From: Bacteroidota bacterium
GTDB lineage: Bacteria > Bacteroidota > Bacteroidia > M30B66
Length of the DNA stretch: 64,000 nucleotides
Direction of reading: 5' to 3'
NCBI GenBank assembly: GCA_027490225.1
Contig: JAIXYK010000026.1
Coordinates: forward strand, 1-64,000
The notes below the pieces were generated by a model, which was given only the letters and a program-made list of their open reading frames with translations, searched no databases and was not told the origin of the DNA. This document shows, piece after piece, positions 8,093-17,012 of this stretch. A program made the position numbers and the translations under genes. The first letter of the stretch is position 1. Each line of letters begins with the position of its first letter.

Positions 8093-9874
8093 ATGAAACT
8101 TTTTTCTGAACTGGGGCTTAGGGCGGAGCTCCAAACTGCGATAGCCGAGATGGGCTTCGAAAATCCAACGCCAATCCAAGAACAAACAATACCACTTTTA
8201 ACCGAATCTGCTACTGACCTAGTTGCTTTGGCGCAAACTGGTACAGGTAAAACTGCAGCATTTGGACTGCCTTTGTTAAATATTCTTGATGAAACTAGAA
8301 AAGCCCCTCAGGCTTTGATACTTTGTCCAACACGTGAATTGTGTATGCAAATCTCGAAAGATTTGCAAGCCTATGCCAGCAAAATGCCTGGTGTTAAGAT
8401 TGTACCAGTATATGGCGGTGCAGCAATATCTACTCAAATTACTCAAATAAAAAGAGGTGCACACATTATTGTTGCAACTCCGGGTCGTTTGAAAGATATG
8501 ATTGATAGAAAAGCATTAAACCTTGGTGAAGTTGATACTGTTGTATTAGACGAGGCCGATGAAATGCTGAACATGGGTTTTAGAGAAGATATTGATTACA
8601 TATTAGCTACAACGCCTAAAGAAAAACAAACCTGGTTATTTTCTGCTACAATGCCACCTGAAGTTGCTGCTATTTCTCGCAACTATATGGATCATCCGCA
8701 TGAAATTGCGGTTGGTAAAAAGAACTCAGGCGCAACTAACATTAAGCATCTGTATTACATGGTTTCTAACCATAACAGATACAGCGCTTTAAAACGAATT
8801 GCAGATTATCAGCCGGATATTTACGGAATTATTTTCTGCAGAACTAAGATTGAAACTCAGCAAGTTGCAGAAAACCTCATTCGCGATGGTTACAATGCAG
8901 ATTCTTTGCACGGCGATTTAAGTCAGGCACAACGTGATGCAGTTATGCGTAAATTCCGCAGTAAACATTTACAAATGTTGGTTGCTACAGACGTTGCTGC
9001 ACGTGGAATTGATGTAACCGATATTACGCACGTAGTACACTACAATCTTCCGGAAGATATTGAAAGCTATACCCACAGAAGCGGAAGAACTGCTCGTGCT
9101 GGTAAGCATGGTATTTCATTGGCAATTGTAACTCCGCGTGAAGTAGATAAAATTCGACAGATTGAAAGAAAAATCGGAACGCAATTCGTTCAAACACCTG
9201 TTCCAACTGGAATAGAAGTGTGCGAACAACAATTATTATCGTTGGCTAACAAAGCGCACGATGTAGAATTAAATCCAGATATTGAAGGTTACTTAAGTGT
9301 AATTTTAGAGAAATTCGAAGATTTAAGCAAAGACGAGGTCATTAAGCATTTCCTTTCTTTAGAGTTCAATAGATTCTTAGAATATTATAGAAATGCACCA
9401 GATTTGAACGAATCTGCAAGAGGCGCAAAACCAAGCGGAGAGCGTGCAAGCGGAGTTCCAATGACACGTTATTTTATTAGTGTAGGTGAATTAGATGGTG
9501 TAGATAAATCGAGTATGGTTCGTTTACTATGCGATACTACTGGAATTCAGAATTCTAAAATTGGTAAAATTGAGTTAAGAAGAAGCTTCTCTTTCTTTGA
9601 AGTGCCTGAACAGTTTAACCATATAGTAGAAACTAAGTTTGAAGACATAACTGTAAACGGTCGTGCGATTAGAATAGAAAAAACTGAAGGCGGCGGTGGC
9701 GGTGGTCGTTGGGAAAAAGACAGACCAGCAAAAAGTCATTTCCGTGAAAATTCCGGAGGTGGCGGAGGCTACAGAAAATCTTCTGGTGGTGAAGGTGGAT
9801 ATAGAAAACCTTCGGGTGGAGACAGAAATAGCAGCGGAGGCGGAGGTTTTAAAGGTAAAAAGAAGCCTTGGTAA
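8093..9874 (+). CDS. DEAD-box ATP-dependent RNA helicase
   Basis: A 593-residue cytoplasmic RNA helicase. Motifs appear in order: Q motif (PTPIQEQTIPL), AQTGTGKT, PTRELC, DEAD, SAT, and HRSGRTARAG. A DbpA-like RNA-binding domain follows (about 460-535; MTRYFISVGELDG to GRAIRIEKTE), then a glycine-rich tail with repeated GGGGGYRK-type segments ending KGKKKPW, typical of low-specificity RNA binding. This layout matches DeaD/CsdA-like helicases of ribosome assembly and cold adaptation. A GTG nine codons earlier is rejected because it lies before the promoter's expected start point. The gene is monocistronic and closed by a strong terminator 8 bp after the stop. Confidence 0.95.
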   Translation: MKLFSELGLRAELQTAIAEMGFENPTPIQEQTIPLLTESATDLVALAQTGTGKTAAFGLPLLNILDETRKAPQALILCPTRELCMQISKDLQAYASKMPGVKIVPVYGGAAISTQITQIKRGAHIIVATPGRLKDMIDRKALNLGEVDTVVLDEADEMLNMGFREDIDYILATTPKEKQTWLFSATMPPEVAAISRNYMDHPHEIAVGKKNSGATNIKHLYYMVSNHNRYSALKRIADYQPDIYGIIFCRTKIETQQVAENLIRDGYNADSLHGDLSQAQRDAVMRKFRSKHLQMLVATDVAARGIDVTDITHVVHYNLPEDIESYTHRSGRTARAGKHGISLAIVTPREVDKIRQIERKIGTQFVQTPVPTGIEVCEQQLLSLANKAHDVELNPDIEGYLSVILEKFEDLSKDEVIKHFLSLEFNRFLEYYRNAPDLNESARGAKPSGERASGVPMTRYFISVGELDGVDKSSMVRLLCDTTGIQNSKIGKIELRRSFSFFEVPEQFNHIVETKFEDITVNGRAIRIEKTEGGGGGGRWEKDRPAKSHFRENSGGGGGYRKSSGGEGGYRKPSGGDRNSSGGGGFKGKKKPW

Positions 9875-9881
9875 AATCATA

Positions 9882-9927
9882 TTGAAACAAAAAAGCCTCT
9901 GAGATTTCAGGGGCTTTTTTGTTTCAA
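9882..9927. terminator. Bidirectional intrinsic terminator
   Basis: A long hairpin: TTGAAACAAAAAAGCC.CTGA pairs with TCAG.GGCTTTTTTGTTTCAA around the loop GATT, with an A-run before and a T-run after. It serves the helicase on the plus strand and the converging minus-strand gene ending at 9952. Confidence 0.9.
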
Positions 9928-9951
9928 TAATCCTTGTTTTTTTATTAAATT

Positions 9952-10476
9952 TTAGTCTCTCAGACTATATACTATTTTCTGAAAATCGGCTTTAAATTTA
10001 TCTTTATTGGCAACTGTGCTCCATGAAAGCACTTTATAGAATGATGTTTTAGTTTCAACGATTCCAACTAAATAATAAATTTCGGTATCGGCTTCTTTAT
10101 CAAAATAGCTTGCATCAGCTTCTGCAAAATTTATTTCCCCATTTTTAGAATAAATAGGTTTAGTAATTTGTCTTTTCTTTTCATCTAATAAGAAGTCCTT
10201 AATAAAATCCTCATAAAACTCACCAATTGAAGTATAAACAATATCCACCAAGGCCATTTCTTCTTTGTTGTCTTCAATTATAAAACCATACACATCTTTC
10301 ACTTCACTTTTAAATTGAACAGCAGATGAGCTATTTAAGCCTGATGTCTTTATCATATAATCAGGCAAACTCACAAAAAACTCATGACCAACTTTCAACT
10401 CTTTCATATTGGTTTGGGCATTCATTTTATTTCCAGCTAATACAATAAAGGCAAGTAGGTATAAGTATTTTTTCAT
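9952..10476 (-). CDS. Small secreted protein of unknown function
   Basis: A 174-residue protein I cannot assign to a family. It has a clear signal peptide (about 1-20, MKKYLYLLAFIVLAG then NKMNAQ). The rest is mixed alpha/beta with no transmembrane segment and no recognisable catalytic motif. The visible pattern GHEFFVSLPDYMIKT and later ETKTSFYKVLSWSTVANKDKF suggests a compact, exported globular domain. It is the last gene of a closely spaced minus-strand group (methyltransferase, L,D-transpeptidase-like, MtfA-like), 40 bp after its neighbour, and shares the bidirectional terminator with the helicase. Confidence 0.75.
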   Translation of the reverse strand: MKKYLYLLAFIVLAGNKMNAQTNMKELKVGHEFFVSLPDYMIKTSGLNSSSAVQFKSEVKDVYGFIIEDNKEEMALVDIVYTSIGEFYEDFIKDFLLDEKKRQITKPIYSKNGEINFAEADASYFDKEADTEIYYLVGIVETKTSFYKVLSWSTVANKDKFKADFQKIVYSLRD

Positions 10477-10516
10477 TTCGTTTTTTTAGCAATAGTAATA
10501 AAATTATTAGAAATAC

Positions 10517-11290
10517 TTATTTCGAATTTTTATTTATTGACTTTCTGCTCGACATATCTTGATTTAACAAATTGGCTGTTGCCACATACAACTCAACATA
10601 TTCTAATTCAAAATTTACAGGGTCCTCAAAAAAATATTCTACACAAACCGCCCAAAATTCATTGATATTATGCAAGGCGTATTTCCTAAAATAATTGTGA
10701 TTTAATTCTTCCTTTATTTCCTTAAATACAACAATTGCAATTCTTTCCCATGTATTCCATTCCAAGTTTACCGTGCTATGAAACCTGTCAATATATAGTG
10801 CATGTGCCATTTCATGTATTGCAAGATTTATTTTATCATCATCATGAATGTATCCTTTTATAAAATCTTCCCATGAAAAATAAATAAAACCAGCACCAAC
10901 AGTAAGTCCTTTTACATGATTTTCTGCTAAACGCGAATAAAATGTACCCGGGTGAATGATAATTCCTTTGAAAGAATTCAAATGATAATTTTTAAATCCG
11001 AAAGTAATTTGAGCAAATGCAGCACAAACAAGTAATTCTACTTCTTTATGATTGGTATTAATTTCAGGACTAATTTTAAAATGCTTTCTTTTTCTAATTC
11101 GAATCACTCTTTTAACAAATTTCCGTTTCTCTTTTTCATTTAATAAATTAAAAAAATGAAATGTTTTATTATAGAAATTGATGTGATTATTAACTTCTGA
11201 TTTATCTAAGGTGAAGCCATTAACTAAATATTTATCTAAAACAAAATAATAAAAGCCAATTAAACCTAGAAAAATAAAAAATAGGAACAT
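10517..11290 (-). CDS. MtfA-like zinc metallopeptidase (M90 family)
   Basis: A 257-residue protein with one N-terminal hydrophobic segment (about 1-16) and a zinc-peptidase core. The HExxH motif is HEMAH (in LAIHEMAHALYID, about residue 163), and the downstream glutamate region is INEFWAVCVEYFFEDP, as in MtfA (Mlc titration factor), whose core is HEFAH...EFFAV..EYFF. In enterobacteria MtfA is a cytosolic aminopeptidase that binds Mlc. Bacteroidetes members are usually membrane-anchored and their targets are unknown. The gene lies 12 bp after the L,D-transpeptidase-like gene, so the two are probably co-transcribed. Confidence 0.88.
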   Translation of the reverse strand: MFLFFIFLGLIGFYYFVLDKYLVNGFTLDKSEVNNHINFYNKTFHFFNLLNEKEKRKFVKRVIRIRKRKHFKISPEINTNHKEVELLVCAAFAQITFGFKNYHLNSFKGIIIHPGTFYSRLAENHVKGLTVGAGFIYFSWEDFIKGYIHDDDKINLAIHEMAHALYIDRFHSTVNLEWNTWERIAIVVFKEIKEELNHNYFRKYALHNINEFWAVCVEYFFEDPVNFELEYVELYVATANLLNQDMSSRKSINKNSK

Positions 11291-11302
11291 GCAGTATTAC
11301 AC

Positions 11303-11968
11303 TTAATTGTAAATCCACATTAATACCGGCGATTTGGAAGCTTTCAGTTTTTTATCAATTAAAAGCATTTTTGCATTTGAAATTGCTGGACAGCCCCAGC
11401 CTTCGGGTGTTCCATCGGGATAAACCTCTGTATCTGAAACTCTTTCCCAAGAGTGAAAAACTACTTGTCTTGCCAAAGCATTGCTATTGCTTTCTTCCAA
11501 ACCATGCATTAAGTATTTAACATGAATTCCCCAATCGCTATAACCTCTTATACCAATTTTATATTTGCCTAGCGATGTGCAATGGCTTCCATCTTTGTTG
11601 CTAAAACTTGGGTTTTCTTTGGTAAAATCGTTGTTCCAAGGATAGTTTCCAGTACCATGTGCAACTAAAAGTGAATCTTCAATTTTCGCCTCCAAGAAAT
11701 TCCAAATAAAAAAACGATTTACTCCGGAATGTAAGCTCATATCTATTAAAAAACAAAAGTTTGAATTGTATCCCTTTTTTTTACAGAAATCTAGGGCTTC
11801 TTTAGCTTTTAACTGTAGTTTAGTTTTATTTACAGATGGTTTTTCTGAAATTTCTGTTCCTTCTTTTGCAATTTCCAGCTTACTTGAAATAAAATTACCT
11901 TCACAACTCAAAAATAAAATTGAAGTAATTAGAATTAAATTCAATTTTAAAATAGCTTTCATTTTCAT
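11303..11968 (-). CDS. Lipoprotein with L,D-transpeptidase-like (YkuD_2) domain
   Basis: A 221-residue putative lipoprotein: the N-terminal signal ends in the lipobox LFLSC (about residues 18-22). The C-terminal domain resembles the murein L,D-transpeptidase catalytic-domain-like family (PF13645). It has HGTGNYPW, the segment SLGKYKIG, a likely active-site His in VVFHSW, and the nucleophile region GWGCPAIS with its Cys. The expected role is peptidoglycan cross-linking or modification in the periplasm; this is inferred from family. It follows the methyltransferase by 9 bp and precedes the MtfA-like gene by 12 bp. Translation may start at Met1 or Met3. Confidence 0.88.
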   Translation of the reverse strand: MKMKAILKLNLILITSILFLSCEGNFISSKLEIAKEGTEISEKPSVNKTKLQLKAKEALDFCKKKGYNSNFCFLIDMSLHSGVNRFFIWNFLEAKIEDSLLVAHGTGNYPWNNDFTKENPSFSNKDGSHCTSLGKYKIGIRGYSDWGIHVKYLMHGLEESNSNALARQVVFHSWERVSDTEVYPDGTPEGWGCPAISNAKMLLIDKKLKASKSPVLMWIYN

Positions 11969-11977
11969 TCTGATATT

Positions 11978-12667
11978 CTATTTAATTGCAATTCCGTAAA
12001 TGATGTATTTCCAACTTTCTGGAAATAACCAATTAAATAAATAACGGTCAAAATATGAAAAAAATGCCCTTTGGCTTTCACTTCTTCCAAATGCTGCTAA
12101 AAATCCATTTGTTTTAATTTGTGCCCCTTTAAATTCTTTGAGAAATTCAACAGTTTCACTTTTATTAATGTACCGCCATGAATTTCCCCATTTGATAAAT
12201 TTATTTCTAAAGTAAGCATGGAAAGGAGAAGCAACTAAATTCTCAGCAAACAATAATCTTCCACCAGGTTTTAAAGCTTTATAAATTTGATTAAAAACTA
12301 ATTTCTGGGCTTCCAAATTATTGTTGTATCCAATTCCACCAATAATTGATTTAAATACAATTACATCAAAATGATTTTCAAAAGGAATGTTGGTTGCATC
12401 AATATCCATGTATTGAATTTGTTCTTCCAAATTGTATTTCAAATGTAGTTTTTGAGCTGTTTCTTTTGTATGCTCGTAATCAGAACAAACTACTTCTTTT
12501 CCCTTTAATGCCATCCAAAGAGAAAGTCCTCCTTCCCTACCTCCCAGCTCCAAACATTTATTTACTTCTTTCCAAGGAACATTTCTTTCCCAAAAATCAA
12601 GGGCTTTTGACCATGATTTAATATCCCATTGAATTATATCCTTATTAATTTCAGAGGAATTTTTCAC
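11978..12667 (-). CDS. Class I SAM-dependent methyltransferase
   Basis: A 229-residue Rossmann-type methyltransferase. The SAM-binding motif I is CLELGGREGGLSLWMA (about residues 39-54), followed by the acidic ribose-binding residue in VVCSDYEHT, YMDIDATNIPF, and a motif IV/post region VIVFKSIIGGIG. LKPGGRLLFAENLV is the typical post-motif strand. There is no signal peptide, so it is cytoplasmic. The substrate cannot be told; similar proteins act on lipids, quinones or small molecules. It is the first gene of the four-gene minus-strand group, with 90 bp of non-coding sequence upstream in which I see no consensus promoter. Confidence 0.85.
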   Translation of the reverse strand: MKNSSEINKDIIQWDIKSWSKALDFWERNVPWKEVNKCLELGGREGGLSLWMALKGKEVVCSDYEHTKETAQKLHLKYNLEEQIQYMDIDATNIPFENHFDVIVFKSIIGGIGYNNNLEAQKLVFNQIYKALKPGGRLLFAENLVASPFHAYFRNKFIKWGNSWRYINKSETVEFLKEFKGAQIKTNGFLAAFGRSESQRAFFSYFDRYLFNWLFPESWKYIIYGIAIK

Positions 12668-12757
12668 TTCTAACTATCTGATTTTCTTTAGCGAAAATGA
12701 GCAATAATTCAATAGTACAAACATTTAAAACAACTTTTAACTAAAGAAAAGAACTTA

Positions 12758-14452
12758 CTAGTTCTTAACTACTTTTCTCGTAAATGTTTTCTGTGGTGTT
12801 TGAATTGTAATGTTGTAAATGCCTGCACCAAGTTTTTTTACATGATCTAAATGGATGGTATTATTTGCATGTGGATATACCACATGTGACTCTTCCTCTA
12901 CCCTTTTGCCATTTAATTTAAAAATAGAAACTTTTATATTTTGTTCTACAGTTGAGTAAAACTCTAATGTTACACCTTCAATGAACGGATTTGGATAAAC
13001 ATTTATAATACTATCCGTTTCACTTCCAGTTAACTTAGATTGAGCAAGGATTTCATGTGCACGCAAAAAATCAGGAATTCCAAAACCTTTTTTATCGTCT
13101 GGTGAATCGAACTGACTGGCACTTTGTTCTATTGCTTTAAAAATTTGCATTGCACTTGATTCGGGATGAGCCTGCCATAAACATGCAGCCATTCCGCAAA
13201 CGATTGGAGCCGAAAAAGATGTACCATTTGATGGAGCTACCGTTCCTCCTGAACTAACAATCTGTGCCCTTTCGCCCATTGCTGTAACGTTTGGCTTTAT
13301 TCTTCCATCTGCAGAAGGACCAATTGAACTAAAAGAAGCATAAACTCCTAGGCTATCAGTTGCACCAATAGTTAATACACTATCAGCATCTGCTGGAGCG
13401 CCTATATGCAGCCAAGCATCATTACCGGAATTTCCGGCACTATTTACAATCAACATTCCTTTGCTGGCTGCAATGTCGGCTGCAATTGTAATTCGTGTGG
13501 TTTTGCCATCTAATTGACTATAATTATGACTTGTGTTAACATCATCAAAAACAGTGTAACCTAAAGATGAGTTAATAATATCCACCCCAACACTATCAGC
13601 AAATTCTGCTGCTCTTGCCCAATTATCTTCTTCATTAATGTATTCTGTCGCTGCATTTTCTGACCTTAATAACCAGTAGTTTGCTGCCGGAGCGGTTCCA
13701 ACAAAATCTCCCACTTTATAACTTGCCATTGTTGATAGTACTGATAAACCATGAGAATTATCTTCAAACACAGCATTTCCGCCATCTACAAAATCTCTTG
13801 TTCCCAATAATCTTCCCTCATTTCTCAATTTTTCGAAATATGAAAATTCATTCACCCTATAAAATCCAGCATCTAATACAGCAATTGTAATTCCCTGACC
13901 TTGAAATCCTAATGCATGTAATTTTTGGCCTGCCAACATTGTAATTTGTTTCTGGCCTTTCCCATAATAATTACCCTCATCTGGTTTTTCTAGTTTAGCA
14001 GCATCTTTTGCTTGAGCTTCTGTAATGAGTTTTGACAAGTCATTCAAAAAATAATCTGAATTAGTAGGCATTTTTCTTCTGCCTGTTTGTTTACTCTGCA
14101 AAACAAATGGGAGATTGCTCACAGCCACAGCTGCCAAAGAATCTGAAGTTTGAATTGTAATAGCATTAAACCATTTACTTCTATTTAAAACCTCTACTCC
14201 AGTAATAGCGGCCACTTGAGCCACATAATTTGGATTTACTGGCAAGTCATTTTCCACAATCGCAATTCCTTGTTTACTTCTTCTTTCTAAAGCTTTTGCA
14301 GAGAGAAACTGAGAGGGCTCTGTAATAGAATAAGGACTTTCGGCCTTGTCTCTGAATTGAATCCAATATCTTTTAGAAATAGCAGTTGATTGGGAGAATG
14401 CATTTGAAAAAACTACAAATACTAAAACCAAATTAATAAGAATTACTTTCAT
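12758..14452 (-). CDS. T9SS-exported S8 family serine peptidase (subtilase)
   Basis: A 564-residue secreted protease with a signal peptide (about 1-20, ending NAFSQ). The subtilisin triad is visible: Asp in IAVLDAGFY, His in NSHGLSVLST, and Ser in NGTSFSAPIVCG, plus the oxyanion Asn region VNSAGNSGN. From about residue 485 a type A T9SS sorting domain follows (VYPNPFIEGVTLEF to GAGIYNITIQ and the basic end RKVVKN). This predicts passage through the outer membrane by the type IX system and attachment to, or release from, the cell surface. It is the last gene of the group that starts at the M23 peptidase, 9 bp after the lipoprotein gene. Confidence 0.94.
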   Translation of the reverse strand: MKVILINLVLVFVVFSNAFSQSTAISKRYWIQFRDKAESPYSITEPSQFLSAKALERRSKQGIAIVENDLPVNPNYVAQVAAITGVEVLNRSKWFNAITIQTSDSLAAVAVSNLPFVLQSKQTGRRKMPTNSDYFLNDLSKLITEAQAKDAAKLEKPDEGNYYGKGQKQITMLAGQKLHALGFQGQGITIAVLDAGFYRVNEFSYFEKLRNEGRLLGTRDFVDGGNAVFEDNSHGLSVLSTMASYKVGDFVGTAPAANYWLLRSENAATEYINEEDNWARAAEFADSVGVDIINSSLGYTVFDDVNTSHNYSQLDGKTTRITIAADIAASKGMLIVNSAGNSGNDAWLHIGAPADADSVLTIGATDSLGVYASFSSIGPSADGRIKPNVTAMGERAQIVSSGGTVAPSNGTSFSAPIVCGMAACLWQAHPESSAMQIFKAIEQSASQFDSPDDKKGFGIPDFLRAHEILAQSKLTGSETDSIINVYPNPFIEGVTLEFYSTVEQNIKVSIFKLNGKRVEEESHVVYPHANNTIHLDHVKKLGAGIYNITIQTPQKTFTRKVVKN

Positions 14453-14461
14453 AGTTCTAGT

Positions 14462-15142
14462 TTATTCAACACCAAATTCTATTGCACTCATTGTAAAAAC
14501 TACGCCTTTTTTAATTTCCGGCGTTGGAACAACATAATCTACATCTACAAATCTTTTATACACTAAGCCAACATTCATTGCAAAAACCTCCGTGTTTCTA
14601 AATTCAGAAATTAAATTAACAGGGTCAGTATTAACTACTGTAATTGTAGAATCAAAACTCAATGTTCCCGTAGAAAATGGTTTATGAACTTCTTGATATT
14701 CTACTTCTTGTTCTCCTAAAGAATTCAATGCATTTACATTCCAGACTTTACCTGATTTCACTGGAAAATTCAGCTTTATAAACCTCACATCTTCCTCTAC
14801 TTTTTCAACTTGTTTGCTAGTTTTTACCAGAGACCAAACATCTTTTAAAAACCATGAAGTAGTATCATCTCTTTTCTTTCTTTCAATTCTAATGGCCTTC
14901 CTGCCTGAATTATCTGTAAATTCAGATTCATAATATTCCTTAATTTGAAACCTGAAAGTATCAACTGTCCCGTTAAAATCATCATAAACTATCGAATCGC
15001 AGTTGTAGAGTATGTAGCTTCCAACTTTATCCTGGAAATACTGTGTATAGGCCAATTCAGGCGCTATGATAGCATCTTCTTTGCAGCCTGTCATATAAAT
15101 TGCACCAAAGCAAAACATTAAAAATAAGTATCCTTTTTTCAT
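14462..15142 (-). CDS. Putative lipoprotein of unknown function
   Basis: A 226-residue protein with a lipoprotein signal (MKKGYLFLMFCFGAIY then the lipobox MTGC, Cys at about 20). The remainder is beta-rich with many Asp/Thr and hydrophobic alternations. It resembles the broad class of Bacteroidetes lipoproteins whose mature part begins with a short acidic linker (KEDAIIAPEL). I recognise no catalytic motif. The start codon overlaps the mnmA stop by 4 bases, so it is translationally coupled to mnmA. The gene is followed 9 bp later by the subtilase, so it may be linked to envelope export, but this is only suggested by position. Confidence 0.75.
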   Translation of the reverse strand: MKKGYLFLMFCFGAIYMTGCKEDAIIAPELAYTQYFQDKVGSYILYNCDSIVYDDFNGTVDTFRFQIKEYYESEFTDNSGRKAIRIERKKRDDTTSWFLKDVWSLVKTSKQVEKVEEDVRFIKLNFPVKSGKVWNVNALNSLGEQEVEYQEVHKPFSTGTLSFDSTITVVNTDPVNLISEFRNTEVFAMNVGLVYKRFVDVDYVVPTPEIKKGVVFTMSAIEFGVE

Positions 15143-16245
15143 TTTATAACTTCTTGTTTTTTAATAAATCCACCACCAAGTAAATCTTCACCTTCATAAA
15201 ATACTGCAGATTGTCCAGGAGCTACTCCAGAAACAGCTTCCATAAAATCTACCTGCATTTCATTATTGGGTAAATGATTGAGTAAACTCATTGTACCTTC
15301 ATGTTTATATCGAATCTTAGTTAATGAAGGCATATCTTCTGGTAATTCAGCATATTTTTGAAGATTAACGCCTCTTACCTGCATTGAAAACTTGCTCAAT
15401 TCTTCCTTCTCACCTAACACTACAGTATTGGTATCTGGTTGAATATCCAACACGAAAAATGGTTTGCCCATGGCTATTTCCAAACCTTTGCGCTGGCCAA
15501 TGGTATAAAATGGATAACCACGATGTGTCCCAACTTTTGTCCCATCAGAAAGCACAAAATCACCACCATCTACTTGTGCTTCTAACTCTGGTACACGCCT
15601 TTTTAAAAAACCACGGTAATCGTTGTCGGGCACAAAGCAAATTTCATAGCTCTCGCTTTTATTGGCTAAATCTACGAAACCACTTTCAGCAGCCATGTTC
15701 CGAATATCAGCTTTTCTAAATCCCCCAAGCGGAAATCTTGTTCTTGCTAAGCTATCTTGAGTTAATCCCCAAAGCACATAAGATTGGTCTTTAGAATGAT
15801 CTAAACCTCTTGAAATCACGTATCGTTCGTTTTCCAAACGATGTTGGGCATAATGTCCTGTTGCAATAAATTCACAATCTAATTTATCAGCCCTTTTCAA
15901 AAGTGCTTCCCATTTTATATGCGTATTGCAGAGCACGCAAGGATTTGGTGTTCTTCCTGCAATGTATTCATCCACAAAATTATTGATAATGAAATCGCCG
16001 AATTCATTCCTAATGTCTAGAATAAAATGTGGGAATCCGAATTTCACTGCCAAACCTCTTGCATCATTAATAGAATCTAAACTACAGCAACCGGTTTCCT
16101 TTTTACTTCCACCAGAAGCGGCGTAATCCCATGTTTTCATGGTGATTCCAATTACTTCATATCCTTCTTCGTGCAACATCATAGCTGCAACGGAGCTATC
16201 TACTCCCCCACTCATAGCAACCAGCACTCTACCGTTTTTACTCAT
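15139..16245 (-). CDS. mnmA: tRNA-specific 2-thiouridylase MnmA
   Basis: A 368-residue cytoplasmic enzyme that thiolates U34 of tRNA(Lys, Glu, Gln). The PP-loop is AMSGGVDSSVAAMM (residues 10-23). The first catalytic Cys lies in NPCVLCNTHIKW and the second in ESYEICFVPD. ATGHYAQ and SKDQSYVLWGL are the tRNA- and ATP-binding landmarks, and the C-terminal beta barrel is complete (PGQSAVFYEGEDLLGGG). Length is normal. The start overlaps the upstream YwqK-like gene by 8 bp and the stop overlaps the lipoprotein start by 4 bp, so the gene is embedded in an operon of envelope genes. Confidence 0.97.
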   Translation of the reverse strand: MSKNGRVLVAMSGGVDSSVAAMMLHEEGYEVIGITMKTWDYAASGGSKKETGCCSLDSINDARGLAVKFGFPHFILDIRNEFGDFIINNFVDEYIAGRTPNPCVLCNTHIKWEALLKRADKLDCEFIATGHYAQHRLENERYVISRGLDHSKDQSYVLWGLTQDSLARTRFPLGGFRKADIRNMAAESGFVDLANKSESYEICFVPDNDYRGFLKRRVPELEAQVDGGDFVLSDGTKVGTHRGYPFYTIGQRKGLEIAMGKPFFVLDIQPDTNTVVLGEKEELSKFSMQVRGVNLQKYAELPEDMPSLTKIRYKHEGTMSLLNHLPNNEMQVDFMEAVSGVAPGQSAVFYEGEDLLGGGFIKKQEVIK

Positions 16246-16993
16246 TGTTTTGTCTTAATATTTCGCTTTCTGGCTTATCTATTTTTTCAAATTTCTTTAA
16301 ATCGGGCCTGTCTGAAATGCCATTCTTATAAATTTCCTGATCTTTCAAATTCCCGTTTTCTTCAAAGTAATACCAAATTCCATCTCGTACATCATCTTTA
16401 TACTTTCCTACTAGTTTATCTTTTCCATTGTTATAAAAATAATTCACTTTTCCCTGAAGCTTATCTTTTGAATATGTAGCGGTTAAACTAGGCTTACCAT
16501 CTTCATAAAATTGCTTCCAAGGACCTTCTCTTTTGCCATTTTTCCAAGGAACTTCTTCCGAAATTTGCCCATTTTCGTAGTAAATATGCCAAAATCCTGA
16601 TTTAACACCCTTAATATAAGATTCCCTTGCCAGCACCAAATTTTTCTCATTGTAATACGTCCAAACACTATCCTTTTGTTTGTCGAAATAATTGCCCTCC
16701 GAAATTAGTCTGCCCTTTTGGTCATATGCCTTACACTGAGATTTCTTTCCTTTATCCGAATAGAAACAAACCATTTTTAATTCACCCGTTTCTAAATAAT
16801 ATTTAAAAATTCCGGTAGGCTGGTCATCTTTAAAACTACCCTCGTATTTTAGTTTTCCATCAGGAAATTTCTTTTTCCAAAAACCTTGTTTCTTACCTTT
16901 TGCATCTACGAAATTATCAGAAGTTTGCGCATTTAAATATGCAAACTGAGCAAATGATAATGCAAGAAAAAGGAGAAAACGAATTACATTCAT
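16238..16993 (-). CDS. Secreted MORN-repeat (YwqK-like) protein
   Basis: A 251-residue exported protein: signal peptide about 1-22 (ending AYLNAQ), then about eight tandem MORN-variant repeats with the recurring pattern G-x-W-x-x-Y/F-x-x-x-G (GFWKKKFPDGKLKYEG, GFWHIYYENGQISEE, GPWKQFYEDGKPSLT, GIWYYFEENGNLKD). Such proteins are annotated as YwqK-family antitoxin components, but in Bacteroidetes they mostly appear as envelope proteins of unknown role. I moved the start from a TTG at 17002 to the ATG at 16993, because the TTG lies inside the promoter -7 box. It is co-transcribed with mnmA. Confidence 0.88.
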   Translation of the reverse strand: MNVIRFLLFLALSFAQFAYLNAQTSDNFVDAKGKKQGFWKKKFPDGKLKYEGSFKDDQPTGIFKYYLETGELKMVCFYSDKGKKSQCKAYDQKGRLISEGNYFDKQKDSVWTYYNEKNLVLARESYIKGVKSGFWHIYYENGQISEEVPWKNGKREGPWKQFYEDGKPSLTATYSKDKLQGKVNYFYNNGKDKLVGKYKDDVRDGIWYYFEENGNLKDQEIYKNGISDRPDLKKFEKIDKPESEILRQNNE

Positions 16994-16999
16994 AAGGCG

Positions 17000-17007
17000 C
17001 AAAATTA
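17000..17007 (-). promoter_or_regulatory. -7 box before the YwqK-like gene
   Basis: The minus strand reads TAATTTTG, matching TAnnTTTG, and ends 6 bases before the ATG at 16993. The transcript would be leaderless or nearly so. It drives the YwqK-mnmA-lipoprotein-subtilase run. Confidence 0.6.
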
Positions 17008-17012
17008 AGAAA

